Source of the DNA: Pedobacter sp. AK013
GTDB lineage: Bacteria; Bacteroidota; Bacteroidia; Sphingobacteriales; Sphingobacteriaceae
NCBI RefSeq assembly: GCF_014205835.1
Contig: NZ_JACHCQ010000026.1
Location: forward strand, 39,671 to 103,670
Direction of reading: 5' to 3'
DNA length: 64,000 nucleotides
Under the pieces are notes generated by a model. It ran no database searches, was not told the origin of the DNA, and saw only the letters and a program-made list of their open reading frames with translations. Below, piece by piece: positions 23,909 to 32,550 of the stretch. The first letter of the stretch is position 1; each line of letters starts with the position of its first letter. A program made the position numbers and the translations under genes.

Positions 23909-24167
23909 CGTCATTTCGACCGTAGGGGAGAAATCTTCAAGCTTGTGGCATTAAGATTCCTGCTTTCGCGAGAATGACGCTTGGCTAAGAAAAATCGTCA
24001 TCTCGAACGCAGTGGAGAGATCTTTTAATATCGTCCAAAGATCTCTCCACTCCGCGTTGCTCCGGTCGAGATAACGCCGATTTTAGAATCTGTCAATCGT
24101 AGCTTGTGTCGAAGGATTGTGTAAGTTCATATGTGATAAAGACCCTGAAATGAATTCAGAGTGACGA
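23909..24167. repeat. Cluster of three REP-like repeats
   Basis: Unit a (23909-23979) runs from CGTCATTTCGACCG to GAATGACG. Unit b (23996-24076) is a near-complete palindrome with arms built on CGTCATCTCGAACGCAG and GGTCGAGATAACG, containing GGAGAGATCTTT / AAAGATCTCTCC. Unit c (24141-24167) is GACCCTGAAATGAATTCAGAGTGACG. These fill the 320-bp gap between the M1 peptidase and the ATPase gene; nothing in the gap looks coding. Confidence 0.75.
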
Positions 24168-24175
24168 CACACGAG

Positions 24176-24207
24176 AAGATCCCCGTTGAATTTTTCACGG
24201 GGATCTT
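24176..24207. terminator. Hairpin terminator at ATPase 3' end
   Basis: AAGATCCCCGT (24176-24186) pairs with ACGGGGATCTT (24197-24207) over a 10-base loop. On the plus strand it is followed by a short T-run, so it can end the M1 peptidase transcript. On the minus strand it touches the ATPase stop codon and lacks a good T-tract. Confidence 0.6.
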
Positions 24208-25373
24208 TATTGTATCTGAGGTAAAATGTTTGATAAGAAATATTTGATATTGGTTACCGTGATGTCGTTTGATGACAGGTAAGTTTCGCTATTTGGTGTA
24301 ATAATATATTTATATTTTGGTTCCAGATCCTTTATACAACTGATAAATCCTTTAGATATGGTGGGTGCATTTGATAGTTTGATTTCAATACATGTAATTG
24401 GGGTAATTCCCTGCACAAGGATTAAATCACATTCTGCCCCAGTTTGTGTGCGGTAAAAAAAAAGGTCTGTTTGCTTATTCTTTATTTGATAAATCTGCTC
24501 AATTACATAACCTTCCCAGGATGCACCGACACCTGGATGGCCAAACAAATCACTATAACTTGAGATGTTTAATAAACGGTGTAAAATACCTGTATCTCTG
24601 ATATATGTTTTTGGCGACTTAATTAAGCGCTTTTTGGCATTAACAAACCATGGTTGTAATCGCCTAATCAAAAAGCCGCCCTCTAAAAAATCTAAATACC
24701 GATTTACAGTAGGCGCACTCACTCCTAAAGATCTTGCAAAGGATTCCCCATTAAATACATTTCCATTTAAATGAGAAAGCATGCTCCAGAAATTTCTTAG
24801 CAGCATCGGTGCTAAATCAACGCCAAACATCTTGGCTAAGTCTCTTTCTACATAACTTACGATAAAATCATCAATCCATTCTTTGCTAAGCAAGTCGTTT
24901 GCTGATAGTAAAGACTCTGGAAATCCGCCACGAAACCAATGTTGTTCAAAACCTATTGTATCAGGGAGTTCAGTTAGTCTGATGGGACATAATTCATTAT
25001 AGGAAATTCTGCCAGCCAGTGTTTCAGAAACTCCTTTTACCAGTTCTGGTGAAGCGGATACTAACAATATAAATCTTCCTGGTGTTCTTTTAGCATCTAT
25101 TAATGGCCGTAATAAAGAAAACAATGACGGAAATAATTGTACCTCATCAATAATTACAGTATGATCTTGAAGGCTTTCGAGAAAAGTATAGGCGTCTTGT
25201 AGTTTAGCAACATCCCTGGGATTTTCCATATCAAGATATATATAGTCGCTGCTTAAATCTTTTGCCAGCGTAGTTTTTCCAACTTGTCTCGGCCCGAGAA
25301 TAGCAATAGCTGGAGATTTTTTAAGCCGATTTCGTAATTGGGAAGCAAGGTTTCTGATAATCAACATAAACAA
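24207..25373 (-). CDS. AAA+ ATPase with C-terminal DUF4143
   Basis: 388 residues. Walker A is GPRQVGKTT (about 27-35), Walker B is TVIIDEVQLFP (about 72-82), and sensor-type LLVSASPEL follows. After the ATPase module come a winged-helix-like segment (GVSAPTVNRYLDFLEGGFLIRRL) and the DUF4143 nuclease-like region (KTYIRDTGILHRLL, GASWEGYVIEQI, GAECDLILV, TCIEIKLSN). The D...ExK pattern resembles PD-(D/E)xK nucleases. The family is scattered and horizontally mobile and its function is unsettled. A perfect 41-bp palindrome begins 12 bp upstream of the start codon. It is flanked by REP-like repeats on its other side, consistent with a gained gene. Confidence 0.9.
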   Translation of the reverse strand: MFMLIIRNLASQLRNRLKKSPAIAILGPRQVGKTTLAKDLSSDYIYLDMENPRDVAKLQDAYTFLESLQDHTVIIDEVQLFPSLFSLLRPLIDAKRTPGRFILLVSASPELVKGVSETLAGRISYNELCPIRLTELPDTIGFEQHWFRGGFPESLLSANDLLSKEWIDDFIVSYVERDLAKMFGVDLAPMLLRNFWSMLSHLNGNVFNGESFARSLGVSAPTVNRYLDFLEGGFLIRRLQPWFVNAKKRLIKSPKTYIRDTGILHRLLNISSYSDLFGHPGVGASWEGYVIEQIYQIKNKQTDLFFYRTQTGAECDLILVQGITPITCIEIKLSNAPTISKGFISCIKDLEPKYKYIITPNSETYLSSNDITVTNIKYFLSNILPQIQ

Positions 25374-25384
25374 ATATACGCATT

Positions 25385-25425
25385 AACCTAGTAAATCAAA
25401 AGTTAAACTTTTGATTTACTAGGTT
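25385..25425. promoter_or_regulatory. 41-bp perfect inverted repeat upstream of the DUF4143 ATPase
   Basis: The left arm AACCTAGTAAATCAAAAGTT (25385-25404) and its exact reverse complement (25406-25425) are separated by a single A. The element starts 12 bp before the ATPase start codon on the minus strand, so it overlaps the expected leader or promoter. It is AT-rich with no T-tract, so a DNA-binding site or a translation-blocking hairpin is more likely than a terminator. Confidence 0.7.
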
Positions 25426-25553
25426 TGTAAGCCTTTATTCATGAAAAAAAATAACATTTGAGTATGGACGGTTATAAGATACCGACAGAATAAATCTTCT
25501 CTTACCCCAACTTTCCTGACTTTCGCCTGTTTTACTCTTTAGTCCTTAAATCG

Positions 25554-25561
25554 TATATTTG
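25554..25561 (+). promoter_or_regulatory. -7 box of the uvrB promoter
   Basis: TATATTTG matches the Bacteroidota -7 consensus TAnnTTTG exactly and ends 8 bp before the uvrB start codon, implying a nearly leaderless mRNA. No clear TTG -33 element was found at the right distance. Confidence 0.4.
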
Positions 25562-25569
25562 GTATACCC

Positions 25570-27612
25570 ATGAAATTTAAAATCACCTCAGAATATCAAC
25601 CTACCGGAGATCAGCCAAATGCGATAAAACAATTGGTAGATGGCGTAAATGCCAACGAACATTATCAAACTTTATTAGGGGTTACAGGATCGGGAAAAAC
25701 ATTTACGATAGCCAATGTGATTGAGCAGACACAGAAGCCTACCCTGATTTTGAGCCACAATAAAACTTTGGCAGCGCAGCTTTACGGCGAGTTCAAAAAT
25801 TTCTTTCCTGAAAACTCGGTGAATTATTTTGTTTCTTATTACGATTATTATCAACCCGAAGCTTTTATTGCATCAAGCAATACTTATATCGAAAAAGACC
25901 TGAGCATAAACGAGGAAATTGAAAAACTCCGTTTACGTACTACCTCTTCGTTAATGAGCGGTAGGCGCGATATTATTGTGGTATCATCCATCTCCTGTAT
26001 TTATGGTATGGGTAATCCGGAAGATTTTTCCCGGATGGTTTTCCGTTTTGGCGTGGGCTTAAGGATTTCGAGGAATGCATTTTTGCATAGCCTGGTCGAG
26101 ATTTTATATTCCAGAACCACAACAGATTTTAAACGAGGAACCTTTAGGGTTAAAGGCGATACAGTGGATATTTTTCCGGCCTATCTTGATCATGCTTACC
26201 GTATTTCTTTTTTCGGCGATGATATTGAAGAACTTTCTTCGATTGACCCGGTTTCTGGAAAAACCATAGAAAAATTAGAAGATATGGCCATTTATCCGGC
26301 CAACCTTTTCGTCACCCCGAAAGATAGGTTCAACTCTTCGATCTGGGGAATACAGGAAGAATTGGAAATCCGTAAGAACCAGTTAATTGCAGACAGGCAT
26401 TTACTGGAAGCAAAAAGGCTGGAAGAACGGACCAATTTTGATATCGAAATGATGAAAGAATTGGGTTACTGCTCAGGTATCGAAAACTATTCCCGTTTCT
26501 TTGATGGAAGGCAGCCAGGTATGCGCCCTTTCTGTTTGCTGGATTATTTTCCTGATGATTATTTAATGGTAATTGACGAAAGCCACGTTACCGTTCCGCA
26601 GATCAGGGCCATGTATGGTGGAGATAGATCGAGGAAATTATCTTTGGTTGAATATGGTTTCCGTTTACCGGCCGCACTTGATAACCGGCCTTTAAACTTT
26701 AACGAATTTGAAGCCCTTGCACCACAAACGATTTACGTAAGTGCAACTCCGGCCGAATATGAATTAGAAAAATCGGAAGGTGTGGTGGTGGAGCAGGTAA
26801 TCAGGCCAACCGGATTATTGGATCCTGTTATAGAAATTAGGCCTGCCATTAACCAGGTTGATGATCTTTTAGATGAAATAGACCTAACCATAAAAGATGG
26901 CGGACGTGTTCTGGTTACCACATTAACCAAACGTATGGCTGAAGAACTGACAAAATACCTTGACCGCTTAAATATCAAGACCAGGTATATCCATTCTGAA
27001 ATAAAAACCCTGGAACGGGTAGAAATTCTCCGTGGTTTACGTTTGGGAGAATTTGATGTTTTGGTAGGCATTAACCTTTTGCGTGAAGGTTTGGATTTAC
27101 CTGAGGTTACTTTGGTTGCTATTTTAGATGCGGATAAAGAAGGTTTTTTACGTTCAGAAAAATCGTTGATCCAAACCATTGGCCGTGCCGCCCGTAATGA
27201 TCGTGGCCGGGTAATTATGTACGCCGACGGCATTACGGAAAGTATGGAAAAAACCATTTCAGAAACAAACAGACGTAGAGAGATACAGATTGCTTATAAC
27301 CTTGAAAATGGCATTACACCAAAAACGGTCGGTAAATCAAGAGAAGCCATACTAGAGCAAACCTCAGTGCTCGATTTCTCGCAAAAAGCGAGCGATAATA
27401 AAGCAAGGGCTTACGTCGAAAATGCAGAAATCAGTATTGCAGCAGATCCGATTGTTCAGTATATGGGTAAAGCCGAACTGCAAAGGGCAATTGATACTAC
27501 CCGTAAGGATATGCAGAAAGCAGCAAAAGATATGGACTTTTTACAAGCTGCAAAGCTGCGTGATGAAATGTTTGCACTAGAGAAAATGTTCAATGAAAAA
27601 TTCGGTAAGTAA
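25570..27612 (+). CDS. uvrB: Excinuclease ABC subunit B
   Basis: 680 residues, full length. UvrB is the damage-verifying helicase-like subunit of nucleotide excision repair. The N-terminus ITSEYQPTGDQPNAI, the P-loop GVTGSGKTFT (about 37-46), the beta-hairpin region YYDYYQPEAF and IASSNTYIEKD that clamps damaged DNA, the Walker B DESHVTVPQ, helicase motif VI QTIGRAARN and the C-terminal UVR motif that binds UvrC (about 635-670, LQAAKLRDEMFALE) are all present. Cytoplasmic. Its stop lies only 4 bp from the stop of the convergent RDD gene, with no terminator between. Confidence 0.97.
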   Translation: MKFKITSEYQPTGDQPNAIKQLVDGVNANEHYQTLLGVTGSGKTFTIANVIEQTQKPTLILSHNKTLAAQLYGEFKNFFPENSVNYFVSYYDYYQPEAFIASSNTYIEKDLSINEEIEKLRLRTTSSLMSGRRDIIVVSSISCIYGMGNPEDFSRMVFRFGVGLRISRNAFLHSLVEILYSRTTTDFKRGTFRVKGDTVDIFPAYLDHAYRISFFGDDIEELSSIDPVSGKTIEKLEDMAIYPANLFVTPKDRFNSSIWGIQEELEIRKNQLIADRHLLEAKRLEERTNFDIEMMKELGYCSGIENYSRFFDGRQPGMRPFCLLDYFPDDYLMVIDESHVTVPQIRAMYGGDRSRKLSLVEYGFRLPAALDNRPLNFNEFEALAPQTIYVSATPAEYELEKSEGVVVEQVIRPTGLLDPVIEIRPAINQVDDLLDEIDLTIKDGGRVLVTTLTKRMAEELTKYLDRLNIKTRYIHSEIKTLERVEILRGLRLGEFDVLVGINLLREGLDLPEVTLVAILDADKEGFLRSEKSLIQTIGRAARNDRGRVIMYADGITESMEKTISETNRRREIQIAYNLENGITPKTVGKSREAILEQTSVLDFSQKASDNKARAYVENAEISIAADPIVQYMGKAELQRAIDTTRKDMQKAAKDMDFLQAAKLRDEMFALEKMFNEKFGK

Positions 27613-27616
27613 CGGA

Positions 27617-28501
27617 TTAACCTAATTCTTTAGGGGTATTGTTCGGTGATTTTTTCATCGCCTTTACTACATAAGTATTTGCAATACGGTCGTGCCATCC
27701 TCTTTCTCCAAATAAATAAGAAAGTGCATCAAAAGGAATTATCCGAGCGAAAGTCCGACCGATTCTTTGTATGATGGATGGTTTTTCCGCAACATTATTA
27801 ACAACCATATTACCCATAATGGTTTTTCCAATTGATGTGTTAAAAATACCTTCAAAGATCAAATAATAAAGAAAACCAAATAATGTTAAGGGTAAATAAG
27901 CTTTAGTTTCAAAAAAAACAAGATAATTTCTATTCTCATCAAAACGGATCCTATAATAAGACCCGATTTTGAGATAGAAATAATAAATCATCATAATTGA
28001 TAAAAGATCGAATAGCCTGTGAAGAAAGCGATTAGGTTTATTTACATCGTCAAATGTAAAACTGCCGTCTTCTTGTGACCGCAAAACAGGGATTAAGCTA
28101 TTTTGAAGTGTAATTAAGGCATAAATTTCAAAAATCAGATAGGCATAGCCAATAAAATCTAAGATCCCTAACGGGCCATTTGCATGTTCCAACGGTTCAA
28201 GATTAGGAAATATTTTCCGGTAGGCGTTAAAAATGTGAAAAATAAGCGCTAAAAGAATATTAAACTGTAAAAACGTCCTTAATATACCCGAACGTTCATA
28301 TTTGCTTAGCACAAACTGCATAAGGCCTACCAGATTCAAGATAAGTAGAATCGGAGAAACATACTCTGCCCAACTAAAATTTATTGTACCATCACTCCTT
28401 TTGATGACTGAATAAAGTTCAATCAGATATCTGATATACTGGAAACTGTAAAAAGCGAACGTTAAACCGAGAACAACAGCGATAATTAGATTTTTTTTCA
28501 T
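27617..28501 (-). CDS. RDD family membrane protein
   Basis: 294 residues. The N-terminal half has about four transmembrane segments (AVVLGLTFAFYSFQYI, ILLILNLVGLMQFVL, FNILLALIFHIFNAY and another). The C-terminal half is the RDD domain: RLFDLLSIMMIYYFYL, SIGKTIMGNMVV, IIQRIGRTFARIIPFDALSYL and RGWHDRIANTYVV. RDD proteins are small membrane proteins, some implicated in ion exchange, mostly of unknown function. The first Arg of the motif is present; the Asp residues are partly kept (RLFD, GWHD). Convergent with uvrB. Confidence 0.85.
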   Translation of the reverse strand: MKKNLIIAVVLGLTFAFYSFQYIRYLIELYSVIKRSDGTINFSWAEYVSPILLILNLVGLMQFVLSKYERSGILRTFLQFNILLALIFHIFNAYRKIFPNLEPLEHANGPLGILDFIGYAYLIFEIYALITLQNSLIPVLRSQEDGSFTFDDVNKPNRFLHRLFDLLSIMMIYYFYLKIGSYYRIRFDENRNYLVFFETKAYLPLTLFGFLYYLIFEGIFNTSIGKTIMGNMVVNNVAEKPSIIQRIGRTFARIIPFDALSYLFGERGWHDRIANTYVVKAMKKSPNNTPKELG

Positions 28502-28653
28502 TTGAACAACTTTGAGGCGAATACTAAGATATACTTTAATTTTTATTTGCCCTTAATAAAAATATTCAATAGGTAACGATTTAGTTTTAAAGATTGATTT
28601 TTAGATAATTTGAGTTAGAATTGCAGTTCAATAAGTTATCTAAAAATTATCAA

Positions 28654-29946
28654 ATGAAATCCTTAAAATTAGTCGCGCTGATCGTACTCGGCGTAATGGG
28701 GCTAAAAAGTCATGCCCAAAATGTTACAGCAATTTCCCTTCCACTTGGAGGCAATGCCTACAGCTCTTTACATCAGGATTCGGAGAGAACACTATCCAAC
28801 AGGGGAATTGTAAATTGGTCTAATCCAAAAGAATATTTTACAGCTTATTTTAGAGTTTCTAAACCGGGTACCATAATAGTATCGTTAAGCGATAAACCGC
28901 TGATCGATGGGCAATCGGTTCTGGAGTTTACCATCAACAATCAATCTAAAAAGGTAAGTTTCGATGAAACCAAACCCTTTGACGGTAAAATTGGCGAATG
29001 GGACATTAAAGATACAGGTTATGTAGCCTTAACCATTAAAGGAATAAGCAAAAGTGCAGGTAGATTTCCTTCAATACAAACCTTATCCATAGGTGGAACA
29101 GCTACCGAAGGCAAAACCGCTTACGTTAAAAACAACGAAGGCAACTTTTTTCATTGGGGCCGACGTGGACCATCAGTTCACCTGAACTACCAACAGCCTG
29201 AAAACGTAAATGCAGCATGGTACTATAACGAGGTAACCGTGCCAAAAGGTGAAGATATTTTAGGCTCTTACTTCATGGCGAATGGATTTGGTGAAGGTTA
29301 TTTTGGTATGCAGGTAAATAGCCCAACGGAGCGACATATCTTGTTTTCGGTATGGAGCCCTTTTAATACCGACGATCCTAAAAGTATCCCAGAATCGCAT
29401 AAGATCAAAATGCTTAAGAAAGGCGAAGGCGTACACACTGGAGAATTTGGCAATGAAGGCGCTGGAGGCCAGAGCTACCTGAACTACATGTGGAAAGCAG
29501 GAAACACCTATAAATTCCTATTGCATGGTGTACCCGGAAAAGACAGCTTAACCACGTATACTGCTTATTTCTTTGCTCCTGAAATCAATAAATGGCAATT
29601 GATAGCCAGTTTTACCAGGCCGCAGACTAAAACCTATTTAAAACGCTTCCATTCTTTTTTGGAAAATTTCTCACCTGTTCAGGGAGACCTATCGAGGAAA
29701 GTTTTGTTTGATAACCAATGGATCTGTGATGATAAAGGAACATGGACCGAATTAAAATCTGCGCGCTTTACCACCGACAATACAGGAGCAAAAGGATATC
29801 GGATGGATTATCAGGGAGGAGTAGATAAGGGTGCTTTTTATTTAAACAATGGTGGCTTTTTTAACGATTATACCACACCAAGGAAAATTTTCACCAGAAG
29901 CACTACTGGTAAGAAACCTGAAATAGATTTCAGTAAATTACCATAA
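28654..29946 (+). CDS. DUF3472 domain exported protein (with DUF5077-like N domain)
   Basis: I start it at the ATG giving MKSLKLVALIVLGVMGLKSHAQ, a signal peptide; an in-frame TTG 33 bp upstream is less likely. About residues 25-165 form a beta-sandwich (NAYSSLHQDSERTLSNRG), as in DUF5077 carbohydrate-binding-like domains. The DUF3472 domain follows (GRRGPSVHLNYQQPENVNAAWYYNE, DDPKSIPESHKIK, GQSYLNYMWKAGNTYKFLLHG). Such proteins are secreted and often sit near polysaccharide degradation genes. A carbohydrate-related role is inferred. No T9SS tail is visible. Confidence 0.87.
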   Translation: MKSLKLVALIVLGVMGLKSHAQNVTAISLPLGGNAYSSLHQDSERTLSNRGIVNWSNPKEYFTAYFRVSKPGTIIVSLSDKPLIDGQSVLEFTINNQSKKVSFDETKPFDGKIGEWDIKDTGYVALTIKGISKSAGRFPSIQTLSIGGTATEGKTAYVKNNEGNFFHWGRRGPSVHLNYQQPENVNAAWYYNEVTVPKGEDILGSYFMANGFGEGYFGMQVNSPTERHILFSVWSPFNTDDPKSIPESHKIKMLKKGEGVHTGEFGNEGAGGQSYLNYMWKAGNTYKFLLHGVPGKDSLTTYTAYFFAPEINKWQLIASFTRPQTKTYLKRFHSFLENFSPVQGDLSRKVLFDNQWICDDKGTWTELKSARFTTDNTGAKGYRMDYQGGVDKGAFYLNNGGFFNDYTTPRKIFTRSTTGKKPEIDFSKLP

Positions 29947-29996
29947 CAATCAAAATAATTATGGAATTTTGAGGCTTTAATCATATTACATCGCAA

Positions 29997-30194
29997 ATGG
30001 ACGGACAAAACAGAAAAGACATTTACCCAGGATTAGAAGTTGGAATTATTTTGAAGAAAGATCAGCGGTCGGGAAATATTACCTATGGGGTAGTAAAAGA
30101 TCTGCTTACTTCATCTGCATTTCATTCCAGGGGGATAAAAGTGAGGCTCGAAGATGGACAGGTAGGCCGTGTAGCTGAAATTATTGAAGATTAA
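29997..30194 (+). CDS. YwbE family protein
   Basis: 65 residues. The sequence YPGLEVGIILKKDQRSG and RGIKVRLEDGQVGRV covers the whole of the YwbE family, a small basic KOW-like beta-barrel found widely in Firmicutes and Bacteroidota. The function is unknown; the fold suggests nucleic-acid or ribosome association. It is an independent small gene between DUF3472 and DUF4834. Confidence 0.92.
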   Translation: MDGQNRKDIYPGLEVGIILKKDQRSGNITYGVVKDLLTSSAFHSRGIKVRLEDGQVGRVAEIIED

Positions 30195-30321
30195 TGGTGT
30201 TATTAAAACCTTTATAGGCTTATTTGTGTATTATATTTGTAATCAAAATGCAATTAAAGGCTAAATAAGTAACAAAATAAATTTTATGACGTCTATATTT
30301 GTAACCACAGTAATTTAAAGA

Positions 30322-30570
30322 ATGGCATTAATAAAATTCATTTTCATCACAATATTGGTACTTTGGCTGATCAGAATGTTGATTAGGTTAATTCTGCCAA
30401 TGCTGTTTAATAACCTGGCCAGCAAAATGCAAAGTCAGGCTACAGGCCAGCAACAACAAAGACGGTCAAAACCTGAAGGCTCTATTTCGATAGATTATAT
30501 GCCTCCAAAACCCGATCAAAGTAAAACAGATAAGCTCGGCGACTTCGTAGACTACGAAGAAGTCAAATAA
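30322..30570 (+). CDS. DUF4834 family small membrane protein
   Basis: 82 residues: one N-terminal transmembrane helix (FIFITILVLWLIRMLIRLILPML), a Gln-rich basic stretch (QATGQQQQRRSKP) and a conserved acidic tail GSISIDYMPPK...GDFVDYEEVK. The DYxP and DYEEVK ends are typical of DUF4834, a Bacteroidota-only family of unknown role. A clear terminator follows directly. Confidence 0.85.
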   Translation: MALIKFIFITILVLWLIRMLIRLILPMLFNNLASKMQSQATGQQQQRRSKPEGSISIDYMPPKPDQSKTDKLGDFVDYEEVK

Positions 30571-30575
30571 AACTG

Positions 30576-30604
30576 AACCCTGAACTTGTTTCAGGGTTTT
30601 TTGT
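30576..30604 (+). terminator. Intrinsic terminator after the DUF4834 gene
   Basis: AACCCTGAA (30576-30584), loop region CTTGT, TTCAGGGTT (30590-30598), then a T-run. The core CCTGAACTTGTTTCAGG is the same as in the REP-like repeats at 938 and 61110, so here a repeat-derived hairpin serves as a terminator. Confidence 0.8.
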
Positions 30605-30695
30605 TTTTAAAATTAAAAAAGCAATAATTTAAAATATATAGTTTAAGTTTAATGCTTTTAACGCTCAACTGGATAACCAAAATATACCGACAACT

Positions 30696-31145
30696 ATGAA
30701 ATATTTTATTGTTTTTATCTCCGTGTGGATGCTAAGTGCGAAATGTTTCGGCCAGACAAAACAGGATAGTTTAGAAATTAAACGTGCAGCCCTTGACTAT
30801 ATAGAATCGCAACATAGCCCAAATCCCAAGCAAATGGAGCAAACTCTGCATCCAAGGCTAGTTAAACGTACATTTTGGACGGATAAGGAAACCAACAAAG
30901 ATTATGTTCGAGAAACCTCTGCAGAATCGATGGTTATTTTGGCCGAAAGCTATAACCGTAAAAAAGATAAATTCCCTGTCGTTCCTAAGAAGGAAATTAA
31001 AATGCTTGATATTTCAGAGAAAACTGCTTCGGTTAAGCTAATTGCAGATGAATGGATAGATTATATGCACCTTGTTAAATTAAATGGTGCCTGGAAGATT
31101 ATTAACGTGCTTTGGCAATTTAATGATAGTGCTAGGCATAAATAG
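30696..31145 (+). CDS. NTF2-like (lumazine-binding type) exported protein
   Basis: 149 residues with a signal peptide (MKYFIVFISVWMLSAKCFGQ). The remainder fits the nuclear transport factor 2-like fold as seen in the putative lumazine-binding family: AALDYIESQHSPNPKQMEQTLHP, then SAESMVILAE, and a C-terminal strand pair VKLNGAWKIINVLWQF. Such proteins bind small ligands or act as enzymes; no catalytic residue is evident. Periplasmic. It converges with the SRPBCC gene. Confidence 0.82.
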   Translation: MKYFIVFISVWMLSAKCFGQTKQDSLEIKRAALDYIESQHSPNPKQMEQTLHPRLVKRTFWTDKETNKDYVRETSAESMVILAESYNRKKDKFPVVPKKEIKMLDISEKTASVKLIADEWIDYMHLVKLNGAWKIINVLWQFNDSARHK

Positions 31146-31151
31146 CACATC

Positions 31152-31601
31152 TTACCATTCAGCTTGAAACTTGATTACCTTATTTCTTTTCTCAATTAGT
31201 TTTAACATATAATTTTCAAGAAATATTTTTTCTACAAGGCGGCCTAATAGGCCAAAAGGTGCCTGAAATTCAAAAATATCTGTCATTTCTGTCTGAGAAT
31301 CCATTATTTTAAACTGGTGGCGATGATGGAGTTTTTTAAAGGGACCTTTAATCATCTCATCTACAAAGCTTGTTGGGTATTCCATTGAACTAATCTTGTT
31401 TGTCATTTCGAACGTAATGCCAAAATGCCTGGCCCGCCAGGTAACCGATTCATGTAAATTGATCAAACCACTCTTTTTTCCAGCTATTGCATTTTCTCCA
31501 GAAGCTTTCATCGATTGTAAGTGAAGATCGATATTTCTAGATAGATCAAAGCAATGCTCGATGGGCGCATTAATCAATGTTTTTAATATGATTTTAGACA
31601 T
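31152..31601 (-). CDS. SRPBCC family ligand-binding protein
   Basis: 149 residues of the START/SRPBCC fold: NAPIEHCFDLSRNIDLHLQSM, VTWRARHFGITFEMTNKI, and the C-terminal helix GLLGRLVEKIFLENYMLKLIEKRNKVI. The family binds hydrophobic small molecules in a deep pocket. It lies 7 bp after the TIGR01777 oxidoreductase, the last gene of a three-gene operon. I recall such SRPBCC and TIGR01777 genes being neighbours in other bacteria. Ligand unknown. Confidence 0.85.
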   Translation of the reverse strand: MSKIILKTLINAPIEHCFDLSRNIDLHLQSMKASGENAIAGKKSGLINLHESVTWRARHFGITFEMTNKISSMEYPTSFVDEMIKGPFKKLHHRHQFKIMDSQTEMTDIFEFQAPFGLLGRLVEKIFLENYMLKLIEKRNKVIKFQAEW

Positions 31602-31608
31602 ATGCTTA

Positions 31609-32550
31609 TTACTTTAAGTCTTTTGGCTTTGCACTTAGCGCGCTCATCGCCTCATCAATCTTTCCGTATTTAAAATTAAATCCACTATTTAGGAGTACTG
31701 CTGGTTTAACCCACCTGCTTTTTAAAATCAGTTCTGTTTCCGTTCCGATAATTTTTGCACCAATGGCCAATAACCAGGCTGGGGTAGGCAAGCCAAAATT
31801 GCGATCAAAGGCCATTCTTATGCTGCGCATAAAAACATGGTTTTTAATTACTTCCGGTGCCGTGCAGTTTACAATTCCTTCAATTTCCGGATGGTTAAGT
31901 AGCCAAACTATACTAGCTGCTGCATCCTCTTCGTATATCCAGCTCATATATTGTTCGCCATCGCCCTGTTTACCGCCCATACCCAATTTTACCAGGTTAA
32001 GTAAGCGGGGAAAAGCACCATCTTTTATGCCTAAAACAATGCCCATTCTAAGGGCTATTTTTCGGGTATTGGGCGTATTGGCTTCAAAAAAGCTATTTTC
32101 CCAGGCTTTGCAAACTTCAATAGAGAAACCCTCACCGATTTCGCCTGTTAACTCGTCTTGAGGATGGTCCTCTGCATGACGATATATAGTAGCAGAAGTA
32201 ATGTTGACCCAAAGTTTTGGCGGATTTTCCATTTCCTCGATCGCTTTGCCCAATAAATGGGTGGGGATCAATCTTGAATCAAAAATTTCTTTTTTGTTTT
32301 TTTCGGTGTACCTGCAGTTTACATTTTTACCACAAAGGTTAACCAATAGATCGGCCCCCAGCAAGCTGCGGGTCCACTCACCTATGGTTTTGCCATCCCA
32401 TACCAATGCTTTAATATTGCCCGTTGTGGCTTGTGGTTTTCTGGCCAGAATGATCACTTGATCAGCCAGGCTGCTAAAATATTTCGCCAACACACTGCCC
32501 AAATAACCATTTCCTCCTGCCAGTACAATTTTTCCGTATTTCATGATCAT
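31609..32550 (-). CDS. TIGR01777 family epimerase-like oxidoreductase
   Basis: About 314 residues from MIMKYGKIVLAGGNGYLG; the longer frame to 32616 overlaps the upstream gene and is rejected. The N-terminal Rossmann motif AGGNGYLGSVLAKYF binds NAD(P). The region ALVWDGKTIGEW and DLLVNLCGKNVNCRY, RLIPTHLLGKAI and the C-terminal TPAWLLAIG...LKSRWVKPAVLLNSGF are the hallmarks of TIGR01777, an SDR-type family of unknown substrate. The upstream gene's stop TAA and this ATG overlap by one base (TAATG), so translation is coupled. Confidence 0.92.
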   Translation of the reverse strand: MIMKYGKIVLAGGNGYLGSVLAKYFSSLADQVIILARKPQATTGNIKALVWDGKTIGEWTRSLLGADLLVNLCGKNVNCRYTEKNKKEIFDSRLIPTHLLGKAIEEMENPPKLWVNITSATIYRHAEDHPQDELTGEIGEGFSIEVCKAWENSFFEANTPNTRKIALRMGIVLGIKDGAFPRLLNLVKLGMGGKQGDGEQYMSWIYEEDAAASIVWLLNHPEIEGIVNCTAPEVIKNHVFMRSIRMAFDRNFGLPTPAWLLAIGAKIIGTETELILKSRWVKPAVLLNSGFNFKYGKIDEAMSALSAKPKDLK

